Shown here: positions 13,006 to 24,854 of the stretch, one piece after another
Layout: every line of letters starts with the position of its first letter
How positions within the stretch are numbered: the first letter of the stretch is position 1
Assembly: GCF_021134715.1 (NCBI RefSeq)
Contig: NC_060019.1
Location: forward strand, 5,456,001-5,520,000
Length of the DNA: 64,000 nucleotides
Source of the DNA: Daphnia pulex
Lineage: Eukaryota; Arthropoda; Branchiopoda; Diplostraca; Daphniidae
Reading direction: 5' to 3'
Notes under the pieces: generated by a model
The model's database searches: none
What the model saw: the letters and a program-made list of their open reading frames with translations, nothing else
Told to the model about the DNA's origin: nothing
Position numbers and translations under genes: made by a program

Positions 13006-16000
13006 CAAAAACCCTCCCAAACAGCAGCACACAACGCACGACAATGACATCTCGACAATTTATCGTAAGGGGTAAACACGAGAACAGTTTTAACGTTTAA
13101 TCTATGTTGAATATGCAAACGTGAACTGCTATTCTCCCTAGGGGGAAAAGCAGAAGTGTTGTGTATAGAATGCTATAGACGTTGAGTCAGCTCTGAATAA
13201 TATTCGTTCCGTAATGGACTAGAAGACACCAAATACTTAATGAGCGCATTAAGACACGCGCATACTAAAATAGTTACAAGAGGGTCTATTATAAGCATAA
13301 TTACGGAATCTTTTACTCCTGTATTTACATCCATTCAAACGTTTTCATCTCAAAATAGTGTTAACGATATTTTTGACGTCCTTTCCGTAAACATTTAAAG
13401 TTAAAGCGCTGTCATAAAACAAAATTAATTTGATTATTTTTCTTATCTTTTTCAATATATAATTTCTTTTTCTTAACAAAATATTATTTTTTCTTAAATT
13501 TAGAGTGAGGAAGGAGTGGGCCAATCAGTTTGTGGCATGTACATCTATCGACAATATACCCTAAAGAAAACACAATACAAACCCATCCCCCCCCCCCCAC
13601 ATCCCGCCAGATCTCCTCTACTCTTCTCATTGATACCATCTTGAAAATACAGATAAATATGTCACTGAAAACAAATTAGGAGACTGAAATGAAGGTACAT
13701 TTAATTAAACCCTTTGGAGTGCAAGACTGCGATTAGACAAGTCCGTTTGTCCCTCTGATCATAATTGTGTGTGTTAATTATCTTTACAAAAAAAAATTGT
13801 TGAGTGAATCTGGAGAAATTGGTGTCCCATGGATGATAACCATTTTGTATAGTTGGCTCTCTTTCATTTTTCAGTTTTTGATGGTATTTTGTTTTTTTTT
13901 AAGTAGAATATTCCATCATCATTACTGTAATATCGTTTGTTGCGACTCGGGCTGGGTACATACTTACCTCATGAAGGTTTCTTTATTCTACTTTATTTTG
14001 AGTTCCATTTCAAATTTTTCATTGTCCGTATATTACATAATAATTATCAAAGTTGTATTGCAATCATGGAAATCGTGAAACGTGGCTCTTAAGATAATAT
14101 GCCAAGCAAGAGTGAACAAACATACTCCAAACAACTCTAGAAAAAGAGAAAAAAAAAACACGACAGCATTGCACATTCTTTAATAATTACATGAGGTGGT
14201 TGGTTTACTTTTTCTCAGGTGCGTGTTTCTCTTTTTTTTTTGCTATCTTTTCTCTCAATTCTTTTTCAAACTGTGACATGGTGTTTTTGCAACTTGGTAT
14301 TTGCATTTATTTTATTGGCCATTTTCCGCCTTCTTCAGTGTTTGGGACTCCAACCTTTTGGGGGTGTGGATCCATTTTTCTCACATTCTTGTGGATTTGA
14401 GTGCCGTCGTCATAATTCCACCTGAGCAACCCCAGCAAGATGAATGAAAGCTTTAGTTATCAATTGAATATGAGCACCCACTTACTTTCGAGCTGTCGCT
14501 TATCTTTACCGTGAAATTCAATGCATGTTTCCTTAAATTACGATTAATATACATATGAAAACAAAAGTATATCATGCACACGTTATTTTGATCCCACTTT
14601 GTTAAACAGATAACTTTCGAATGGCAGTATGAGGAGAAACAAACATTAAAGCTTGGGTCCACTCTGTACTTGAACGGAAAAAGAAGTTGATTTGCTGATC
14701 GCACTTTTCCGCTTGCTTATGTACTGGCACTTTAGCGGAAAAAGTTCTGACACCTTTTTTTATTATTTACCATTTTATTAACCAAACAGAAGTTTCTCCA
14801 CATCAATTCAATCATTTACAACACATATATATAAGTGAATTTTTGTTAATTTCAGTTTCAGTTACGACATTCACTTAATCAGAGATTTTAAAAAAAGAAC
14901 AGTTTGAAAATTCAAATAAAAAATATGTTGGATCACTTTTACTTTATTGTTAATTAAGTAAGTAATAACAAATGCTACAAAGTAAACCTACTTTTTAATG
15001 CCCTATGTAATGTGCATATTATTTTTATGGACTCACTGTTTGTCCATTAATAATGTTTGGTTTCCAATTTATGGACCATAATTTGAGGAGCCAATTGAAC
15101 AGCAATATACCGGTATGGAATATCTTTTATCGCATGCCAAACACTTTTACATGGTAAAATACTTTGCTGCAAAATAATTCTCTAATGCTTTTTCAGGTTT
15201 TTTTTTCAGACTTTGCGGCATTGAGCTGGATGATTTTATTGGTTCATGGAATAGTGTCTTCTACGGCTGAGCGCTTCTCGGACACAAATATATGGGGATC
15301 ATTCGTTGTATGTGTTTAAAATTTTTATGAAATCTGGGTTTTATATGCCTAGTTTTCTACTATGCTAATGGTTGTTTCCTTAATATAATATTCTATCTGT
15401 GAAGTTTTTTGTTGTGTTTTTTACAAGTGAATTGAAAGTGCTCGGCATTGACAATTGGTATAACATCATCTAAGACAGTATATAAAACTTGACATTTATT
15501 AGGTGTATTTTTAAATGCCCAGAGCAACGAATTCTTTGTTTTTGGAGAAGAAGGTATAGATGGCAAAAGAGTATAAGGCGTCATACAAGGCACAGTGACG
15601 AAAACAACAAATGAGGAGAAAGGCCAATACTTTATAAGTTAGATGAGGCATCAACTTTCAGAGTCAATAAAAAGCACTTCTAAAGCAATAAACAAAAACA
15701 AAAATAAAAAAGAAACGGGGGGTTTGAAATCATTAATGGGAGAAAGCATCGGTAAAAACTGAACGGCTGAGCGACAAACTGGTCAGCATAGTATAGTTCA
15801 ATGTTATTTTATTGCTACGAAACTAGTTCGATATAAATATACTTGTGTTATGCCCTAAGTTTGACGAAAGTTATACACCCATTCTCCCCGTTACATCCTA
15901 GTGCCTACAAGTACAGATGCCTTGTGCATAATAGATTTTTGGGCATGTTATAGCTGTTGGATCTTTTTTTTTCTTTTTCTCACCGCCAGATAGAATCAAA

Positions 16001-16135
16001 TAAACTCAAGTCAAATGAATGTTTTAAAAACATGATGTTCGCTTTATCAAAAGTTCTGTGCTTTTTCCTTAGTATCGATGCAGCATGCTGCACCGTCGTC
16101 GTTCTCGGTAGGAAATAATTTCATTTGTTATTCAG
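13006..16135. other. Region between convergent neurocalcin and paramyosin genes
   Basis: Two convergent genes end here, so both 3' untranslated regions should lie inside. A poly-C run sits near 13587-13598. A TTTTATT on + near 15806 gives an AATAAA on the - strand, about 330 bases past the paramyosin stop, a plausible polyadenylation signal. Otherwise AT-rich with no supported gene. Confidence 0.5.
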
Positions 16136-19100
16136 TTAGAAATGCTCGGTAAAATGCTTCTGCTCTTCGACTACGTAGACGTTTGAGGTGGTGCTACCTC
16201 CGGGAACAGACGTGACGAAAGTACGATGCTTAGCTCGAACGAAGTTCAAGTTGGTCTCGGCAGATTCGGCCCGATCTTCGGCAGCCTCCAGTTCGCGTTG
16301 AAATTTGCGAACGCGGCTCAAGTTCTGTTGCGACATACCCTCCTGCAAATCAATTTAAAAAAAAAAAAAAAAAAAGGTTAATATTTCCATTCCTATAATT
16401 GTGTTTCTGTAACAACTCAGTTGGCGGATGCGAGATAGCGGCCAGCGGCCTTTACCTGTTCTTGCAGTTGGCGCTTGTAAACGTTCAGCTTCTGGGTAAG
16501 TTTCTCAACCGAATCTTGAAGGAGAGAGACGTTCTTGTGATCTTCTTCACCTTGGATGATGATTTCCTTGACTTGGCGTTCCTTCTTGCGCAAGATTTTA
16601 GTAGTTTCAGCATGACGGCGGCGTTCTTCGTCGAGCTCCAATTCAATGTCACGGACCTAGAGATCGAACACGATCAAGTTAAAGCCTCGATTCAATGCGC
16701 ATGTATCCACAACTGCTTTCTCTTTACCCTGGCTTCTAATTTGCTGATGATCCTCTTGCTGCTGACCAGCGCATTGGTTTCAACTTCTTCCAAACGGATG
16801 GTCAGGTTCTTGATTTCGACCTCCAAAGCCTTTTTAATGGATTCAATTTTGACAATGCGTTCCTGTTCCTCGTGGAGAACATCCATAGTGTGCTTAAGTT
16901 CAACTTGAGCTCGCTGGGCACGATCATCAGCCAACTATCATCATAATAAATCAATTTTTATAATTTTTGTTCTAAAATACATCGAATATAGTTCAACCCA
17001 TCGGGGACTCACCTTCAGTTCTTTGCTGGCTTCTTCGAAGTCGGCGGCATACACGGATAGTTCTTGTTCGAGTTTAACACGGATTGAAGTGAGGTTGACG
17101 TTGACAGTGGTCAGCTCATTGATGCGAGCACTAGCGTCTTCTGCCATTTGTTCAGCAGCACGTCTGGCACGCAGAGCCTGTTCATTTACGAATGTTTTAG
17201 CCTGGAAAAATAGTTTTCATTTTAATTGAATTTGTCGTACAGCTTCCATGTTGGCGCGCATCTCTTCCAGTTCTTGTTGCATAGCTTGCAGGCGACGTTG
17301 AGCCACGCCGTACTGATCCATGGTGATTTGCAATTGACGCTGGGTCTCCTCGTACATTGATTGAAGTTCCTGTCAAGTTAAACCAGAGAACCGATAATAT
17401 GAAATAACCGGATTTGGATGGTGCTGCCTAAGAATTTACGGTAAGTTGCAGGGATTGCTTCTTGATGGTCTTTTGAAGATCGATGTTGTTTTTGTTGGCA
17501 ACGTCCAATGTCATTTCCAACTCGGTGATTGTGATCATCATCTTCTTCCGGATGCGCTGGATTTCGGTTTTCAACTTGGTTTCCGCGTCGACAAGACGAG
17601 AGTTCAACTGGTCGATTTCGATAGACATTTGCTTCCTTTCAAAATCGTTTGGGAGTGAATGAGTGGCTGAAATGGAATTACGTTAGTGCCAAAACTGATG
17701 TAATTACTTGATAGATTCGAGCTCTTCCTCCTTATCGGTAAGTCGGCGCTCCATGTCGTGACGGTATTGGTTCATCTCAGCTGCCATGCGTTGAGAGCGT
17801 TGTTCTTCGCCTTTGCGAGCCTGAATGTTACAAAAGAATGAATTGCTAATCAAATTATCCAATTTATTTGATGTCGGTGTACGTACAGCCTCTGATTCTT
17901 TGTATGCGGCAGCCAACTCTTCACGTTCGTTTTCTAGACGGCGATATTCAATTTCTAATTCATGGAATCTGCGGTTGAGTTCAGAGTACTGGCTCTTCAG
18001 CTCAGCGTTCTCATCTAGTAAAGGGAATATTGGATGAAAATAACAAGTGAAACTCGAAAAATATGAATTTACCGCCCAATTTCTTGTTTTCGCGAGTGAG
18101 CTGATCTTTCTGTTCGCGAGTTTTGTCCAGTTCGTGAGTCAAACGGGAAATCTCTGTCGCCTTGTTGCGGTTGTCTCTCTGGGAAGCGTCGTACAGGGCA
18201 GTCAGCTCATCCAACTTGGATTTAAATTCAATGTTGATGCGCTCCAGTTGCTCGCTGCGCTTCTGCATCTCCCGAGCGGTGGTATTAGCCTGAATTGATC
18301 AAGTTTCAATTATAAAATAGGTAGCTACTTCTTTTTTCTTGAGTATTTAGATGTATTACCTTCTCCAAATCGATGATGAGAACCTCTACCTCGCTCTGCA
18401 GACGCGACTTGATCTTCTCCAAACCTGAGCATTTGGAGATCAAAGCGCTGATCTGTTCTTCCAGTTCAGTCACCCGGATGTGAAATTTGCGCCTAACAGA
18501 CAACAGGAACTGCATCACGAACTGTTTTCATCAAATCGGGGGAAAAAATATAGACGTCCTACCTGATTTCTTCGATCTCTTCAGTGTGAGAAGTGCAGGC
18601 ATGATCGTACTTGGATTTCCACGACAGACAATCCTGGTTGGCTTTGGAGAGCTGACGTTCCAAATCCAAACGAGCTTCCGCTTCCTCTTCCAGCTGAACG
18701 CGGACCGACTCCAGCTCAATTTCGACCGAGTGCAAACTACCTTCCAAAGTGGAACGACGCTACAAGAAAAAATTAATGAATTTTTTTTTTAGTGCCGTGA
18801 CCTGGAGATTTGAAGTTGAAATTCTTACGCGTTCTTCGTCTTCAAAGCGACGACGAAGATCTTCGAACTGAGAGCTGATTTGGTTCTTCAAATAGCTGAT
18901 ATTTTCGTAGCTGACTTTCAGCTCTTGAACTTCCTTGGTCAGTTCAATGTTTTCCTGTTGGCCAAATAAAGATTTTGTGATAATTTTCCTTTAACAAATT
19001 GTAAATCTTGTTAATCGTTGTCTTACAGTGGACAAACGAGTTTTGTGGCTGCTGATGTCGATAATTGTTCTGTTGAGCTCTTCCACTTTGAGGGTGTACT

Positions 19101-21549
19101 CATGAACGTGCAATTCCAACTTTTCTACTTGCTTGACGTACGTGGCCTGGAAAAATAAACAATGATTTAAGAATAACTAGACCGTCCTGTTCAACAATCT
19201 GTAATGAGATCTTAGTATCTTACTCTATCTTTGTTGGCTGACTCAACTTGAGACATGAGCTCGAACAGCTCCTGCTGGAACTTTGACTTCTCTTTCTCAG
19301 CCCTGAATGAGAAGGAAAATTGAATCAGTTTTATGTAATTTAATCGTTACTTGCGATCAGATTGAAGTTAACATCTCGCTAATATTTACTAGCAAATATG
19401 AGGGACGCAACATTATTCTGCAGTGCATAGCTGCTCCGGGCATCTCGGAGCAATGAGAACCGTAAGAAATTCCTATCTAGGCGTGACAAGTGGCCATGTT
19501 GTGAGTAAGTCAAACCCAACTCCTCAACAAACAAAAAATGTAGATGCACGCTTGTGCAAACGACCATTTCAAATCTGAGCCACACCCCTTCCACTCCCCT
19601 TCCCGCTTCTGCATAAAAGTGATATCCCTTTCCAAAAAAGTAATTTTGATTTTTTTTTTAAAGATTGAGTTCCGCCAATTCATTCAAATTTCTTAACGAA
19701 AAGCATTGAGATCCACAAATGCGGATGTGTTCTCACTACAGTGGAACCTTTTCAAGAATAAGAACAGTCTAGACTCAAGAGTTCCATCACTACTTTAAAC
19801 CTTTCAAATCCTTACAAATATAGACTGCAATAGTTTCTTTAAGAAACCAAATGTTATTGGACGTTTCAACAGTTAGCGCATTTTAATTTAGTAGATTTGT
19901 TGTTGAAAAAAAAAAATAAGAAAGAAAAAAAAAATACTGTGGAGAAGCGCGGGTAAAAGAGACGACAAGGTCTCTAAGGGTATCTCTCCTGAACGTACTG
20001 GAACAGCTGGAGTGCTTTAGATCACGAGGGTTGACGTGGCAGTGTAAAAATAGGATCGGTTGCTACGCATTATTTTCAGAACCCTTCTTTTCTCATTTCT
20101 CCTTCTCAAAGGATTCCTGCTCTTCTGTATTCTAAAAACAGTTTAGACTTGCAAGGTATGTATCACTTAGGTAAGTATTAGCAGTCAATTCGCAACTTAA
20201 AATCTACATGTCACACTTTTATCCTCGAATATATGAAACAGTACCACAAATAAGTTTCGCTGGGTATTTTTTTAACTAAATAATTATACATAACTAAATG
20301 GCGTTTAGGAAATGAAGTGTTATGAGTGGTTTACTTTGATTTCGCTTTAGCCAATAATTCCAATTGATCCTGAAGATCGACAACGGCTTCTTGGTGTTTC
20401 TTGCGGAGCATGTGGGCCGTCTCCTCAGATTCGAGATGGACATCTTCCAGCAGTTTTCGCAGTTTAGCCAACTCGGCGTCACGTTTCTTGTTGATTTCCA
20501 ACTGAAAATGGAAAGATTCGTTAATATTTTCACACTGAAAATTAATTGACTGATTTTGGAAGAGTTTATTATGTATGCATTTTCCGTGTGCCACTGACTG
20601 TTTCTTGCAGAATTTGTAACTTTTTTAAACTAGACTATACAACAAACATTACGGTAAACAAATGCCGTTGCGAATCTTTCAAATGACTGAAAATCGCCAA
20701 GGCAAATGGATTGTGCAAACATGTCCAGAAAGTCATATACCTGGTTTCCAGCTCCTCCTTCGGCTTCTTCAAGACGCTCTTGCAGCTGAATGACCATAAC
20801 ACTCAAATCGGCCTTGTCTCGTTCAACCTGAGATCGAATTAAAATTAATTTGTATTACGGACACCGAATACTGCCGACTAACAGAAATTCTCGGGTTTAT
20901 TTTTCTTATTTTGTGTAGCAATGCTAAAACTGAAAATTCTTGGCTTCTGGGCCAAACATTTCATGGTCCAAGCGCTAAGCTATTTATATCCAAGCTCAAA
21001 TACTCATAAGAAAAACATCATTTTCTTCGATATTCAAGAAAAATATTGTTGGAATTAAAGCAGAAGCAAGAATTCTCTTAATGTATTACAGTTTTATAGT
21101 AGGTAATAGTTTAGTCCACTTTGGCTATGAATAAAAAAATTGTACTTACTCTCTGTCTAAGCTCACGCTCTGTCTCTAGATCCTCTTGGACAAGACGGAT
21201 TTTGTCCTACAAAAATTAAATTAAATTCTGAAAATGAATTATTTAAATTCAGAGAAATTCAACATTTAATACATCGACGAACAATTGGGCAAATTTTCAG
21301 ATTTAAATAATCGGATGGAATCACGCATGAAGTCGCACGTCGAAGAATGAATTAGTGTTTGTTTGGGTGTTATTTGATGGTTACAATCTAAAAAGAAAAA
21401 TGGCAGGAAATGAACACCTCAAGACGAGACAAAGCGGACATATCAGTGGAGTACTCGATGGTGACATCGGTTCCAGCTCCGCCGGTTGAGCGGTAGACAT
21501 ATTTAGACGATTTGGTGGTTGTCGAAGATTTCGAGACGGTTCCCGACAT
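16136..21549 (-). CDS. Prm: Paramyosin (18 coding exons, 894 aa)
   Basis: Structural coiled-coil protein of invertebrate muscle thick filaments, forming the core on which myosin packs. Coding exons, 5' to 3' on the - strand: 21549-21418, 21206-21150, 20827-20741, 20501-20335, 19302-19224, 19146-19027, 18954-18829, 18759-18563, 18492-18360, 18289-18073, 18014-17887, 17820-17708, 17635-17440, 17369-17241, 17201-17013, 16934-16728, 16656-16456, 16342-16136. Phases agree at every junction and the sum is 2685 bases, 894 aa plus stop; Drosophila paramyosin is 879 aa. The N-terminal head [20 protein letters not shown] is Ser/Thr-rich and non-helical. The rod has continuous heptads with family blocks such as [27 protein letters not shown] and [12 protein letters not shown]. 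The tail [14 protein letters not shown] is typical. Introns are mostly 50-120 bp; the largest (19303-20334) is 1.0 kb. No miniparamyosin-type alternative first exon was identified. Confidence 0.96.
20004..20053. promoter_or_regulatory. Possible intronic muscle enhancer (E-box plus MEF2-like site)
   Basis: Inside the largest paramyosin intron, an E-box CAGCTG (20004-20009) lies 35 bp from GTAAAAATAG (20044-20053), one base off a MEF2 consensus. Paramyosin genes of flies are driven by MEF2 and E-box elements, so the pairing is plausible. Both motifs are short and common, so this is a weak call. Confidence 0.25.
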
Positions 21550-21888
21550 TTCGTGTAGCACGTCGAACGAACTTTTGAAGGTGTGATGTCAATTAGCCGA
21601 GTAGGTCCGGTCGATGATGAGCACAAGAAGCGGTAGAACTCCTTCGCAAAAGACTGTCGGGCGACTGGTGAGGCAGAAACAGTCCGGTCGGCAAGTATTA
21701 CTGGCGCTACAGGAACGGGCCGGCACTGCGCAAGTCCGTCCACAACAGATCAGAGGGGCGGAGAGATCGGCTGTCCAAAGTAGGGATGGCTTCAGAAGCG
21801 AGAGACCTTTCAGCATTGAACGTAGCTCGAATTACCGACTGTTAGAGCAGTTTCTGGGCAGCGTACACCTCAGAAAACTTGGCCGTTC

Positions 21889-21896
21889 CTTTTATA
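21889..21896 (-). promoter_or_regulatory. TATA box of the paramyosin gene
   Basis: On the - strand the sequence reads GGCTATAAAAGGAACG, a near-perfect TATA box, about 340 bases upstream of the paramyosin ATG (21549). With a start 25-30 bp downstream it gives a 5' leader of about 310 bases. No intron is needed between it and the ATG. Confidence 0.7.
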
Positions 21897-23019
21897 GCCA
21901 TGAACGAGAACAACCCACCCTTCTCCTCCCACCACGAGCATCTCTAGCATATCGTCATCCAAATTTCCCTTTTTTTTCTTTCTTTCACATCACATAGGAT
22001 ATTGATCAACACATTATTAACTGATCACCTCTTGTCAAAGATTTTTCGGTAATTCGACCTTTGCCGTCACAGAAAAGGTGACTTAATTGTTTGTCTATTA
22101 TAAGCACTGACCCTGAGATTCCTTTTTACTGAATAGGCAAATTTGGTGAAAGGGAATGATTTCATTTATTCTATAAGCCATGTAAAACCTATGCTAAGTG
22201 AAGGAAAGAGATTGATTTTGCAAATTAAAATGAAAAAATTGTGGTTACCTAATATTATACTCTTATCATACCGAAAACCCGAATTAAATAAAGGAACACA
22301 AAATTTAAGAAAACAACCATACTGCTTTCATGCATTAACATAACAATTTAAAAAGATGCGTAAATACATTTATAGCTACTGCATAAATTTATTGCAAACA
22401 AACATACATCCGATGTTTTTATTTTTTGAATTTTCCCTAATTGTAATAATTTTCTATCAAATGATTTAAAATAGGTTATAATCTAACGTTAGTAATTCTG
22501 CGATGCAACAACCCGTAAAGAGACACCGCCCATGCAGAGCTACTGCCACTGGTCTAAAATTAGACTCGTAGACTGAGCGGTAAATGCGAGTAAACGGATG
22601 AAGCTCAGCGGAAAAACAAGAACCCATAGCATCGAGAGCCCCACGTTCCAGGAGTTGTATAAACACAAGCCCAAAACGGTTGACTGTGATGCAGACTTAT
22701 AGTCAACATAGTCATAATTGCTACACAATATAAGCAGGCCTTTGATTCTGTTTCATACTTATATGTAGCTCTGTAGCTGTAGGTAATAATAGTTTTCTAT
22801 TATTTTACAAAAGGATACAATGAAACACACCAGCCAGTAAATACGCTGAAGCATCTAAAGTTTAAAAAAAATTTCTCCTCCTAAATATCCGGAATTCCTT
22901 GTTGGTTTAAAAACTTTTTATAAACTAACCACGGATTTTCCAGCACACTTTTTAATTATTCAATCAGTTTTATGTCCAGTACGTTCGGTTGACTTATTTT
23001 GAAACACAGTTTCTTCTTA
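21897..23019. other. AT-rich spacer upstream of paramyosin
   Basis: Contains the distal promoter of paramyosin (pyrimidine-rich near 21910-21990), then AT-rich sequence. Open frames are short and carry no recognisable domain. Confidence 0.45.
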
Positions 23020-23021
23020 TA

Positions 23022-23857
23022 GGGGAGAACGGGGTCAACTTGGACACGGGTTATATTGAACAAATGTATAATTCCCTCAGTTCATAAGAGAAAATTTTAT
23101 TTTTTCATTTTTTATATAGACTAGAATTTAGAGTTTTACATCATGGATCAACTTTTTATTGAGATCGGGTGGATATTTTGGATTTTATCACAAAATAAAA
23201 ATAATGGGTGTGTTTGATGTAGGCCTAATTTTTTCCCCATTTCAATAGCAATAAAATTACATAAAAATAACACATTAATAAGCTAATTACAGATTTAACT
23301 AGAGTATTCATTCCTTTATGTTTACCGCAAAAATTTCATTTTAATGTCGAGTATATCAAAAGAGATAAGAAAAATACAAAAAAGCGTAGGGTTGGATTGA
23401 ACAGCATATTAGGGGGTGTATTTGGACAACGCTAACTATTAGCTTAGTAGCCTTAGGGCCCGAATTTCTATAAAATGTCCAATCTACCTCCCTCTTTTCA
23501 AAAACACTCATAACTCTTAAGTTTTTAACACGACTTTATCCATTTTAGCGTGGATGACTATGAAGAATGAACGGAGAATTCGAAAATATTTTTTAAAATT
23601 TTTTGTCATGGATCATTGTGTCTTTAACCTGCCTTTAACTAGCACTGTCCAATCTCATACATAGCCTAGGTACAAAAAATTGACTTTGTAAAACCTGTTA
23701 CAACTCCTTTATTTTCAAACGGAAAAATAAATAAAAAATAGGGTAGGTAGACAAGAGGATACTTTACAATGCATGTCAAAAATATTTCATAAAAAAAAAA
23801 TACAAAAAGAAATAATTGAAAAATAAAAATTTTGTCCAAGATGACCCCGTTCTCCCC
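23022..23857. mobile_element. MITE, 836 bp, TIR GGGGAGAACGGGGTCA
   Basis: The left end GGGGAGAACGGGGTCAACTT and the right end, read in reverse complement as GGGGAGAACGGGGTCATCTT, are inverted repeats that stay matched over about 25 bases with one mismatch. TA dinucleotides flank both ends (23020-23021 and 23858-23859), consistent with a TA target duplication as in Tc1/mariner-type elements. The interior is AT-rich and non-coding, so this is a non-autonomous element. Confidence 0.8.
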
Positions 23858-24036
23858 TACTTCACAGGACTAGTCCTAGAATGCTCTCTCGAGGCTCTCT
23901 ACAGCGAAGATTCTACCAATTTTCGCAACACATGTGCATCTTTTTCATCGTTTGTGTGGTTTTAGTTCAAAGTTTTCTGTCACTGATACTATTCCTTAAA
24001 TGGGCAAAAACTCAGTTTTATTTTAATTTTGAATTA

Positions 24037-24852
24037 GGGGAGAGTGGGGATACTGGCTCACTTTAATTTTCTCTTAGCTCCCATTCCCTTATTTTCGAAC
24101 GTATTTAGATCAACCAAATCTTAAAAATATAAAATAATTTCTATTTTAAATGGTGATTTTTTTAAATCCGATCTAAATAAATAAAGACTAGGTTATTGCC
24201 GATTAAAAAAAGAGAGCAAACCCGCCCCAGATACTTGCTCACACCGCCGGGGTCTCTTGGCTCCTGTATTTCTTACGGAAAAACCGTTGACTGACAGTAG
24301 AAATTCAAAATAAAAAAAAATACCCAATAATGCAACCCACCAACGAAATATCAATAAAAAAGGTTAAATAAGTGTGGTAGTTGACTAAGAACACCAAAAA
24401 AGTGGAACACAAATAATTTTACTGCTATTATATGCAATTTTCAAATGTAAGCCAAAAAGCCCCGGCGCTGTGTGGCCGACGCCATCACAAGAAAGGGGTC
24501 TTTGTATATTTTTGAATATCTCTTACTTAAACTATTGTAAATATAAAACAAACTAAACAGGTTTAAAGAGGATATAACGAAGAATATTTTCCATATTCTT
24601 TTATAATTTTAAAGTAATCGGGAAAGCCGATATTTGATTCGAAAGTCAAGGTAGGACGACCCAATTTTAAGACGAAAAATTTATTTTATTTTTCATTCCT
24701 CAACTGTTCGTCGTATTACCATGAAATTTGGTTTTAAGATGCGCCTTACTAATATCTACATCTCCTGATTTTCAATATTTTATTGTAATTCTAACACATC
24801 AAGAAATCAATTGAGCCAACCGACCCGTGAGCCAGATCTCCCCACTCTCCCC
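24037..24852. mobile_element. Second MITE of a related family, 816 bp, TIR GGGGAGAGTGGGG
   Basis: The left end GGGGAGAGTGGGGATACTGG and the right end, reverse complement GGGGAGAGTGGGGAGATCTG, pair over about 25 bases and both run on to GGCTCAC. TA flanks both ends (24035-24036, 24853-24854). It lies only 180 bp from the first MITE, shares the GGGGAGA-x-x-GGGG end motif and has nearly the same length, so both probably used the same transposase. No coding capacity is seen. Confidence 0.8.
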
Positions 24853-24854
24853 TA

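Noticed and set aside
16399..18792. Plus-strand open frames across the paramyosin region (up to 169 codons)
   Set aside because: Antisense shadows of coiled-coil exons; they cross exon-intron borders and have no family features.
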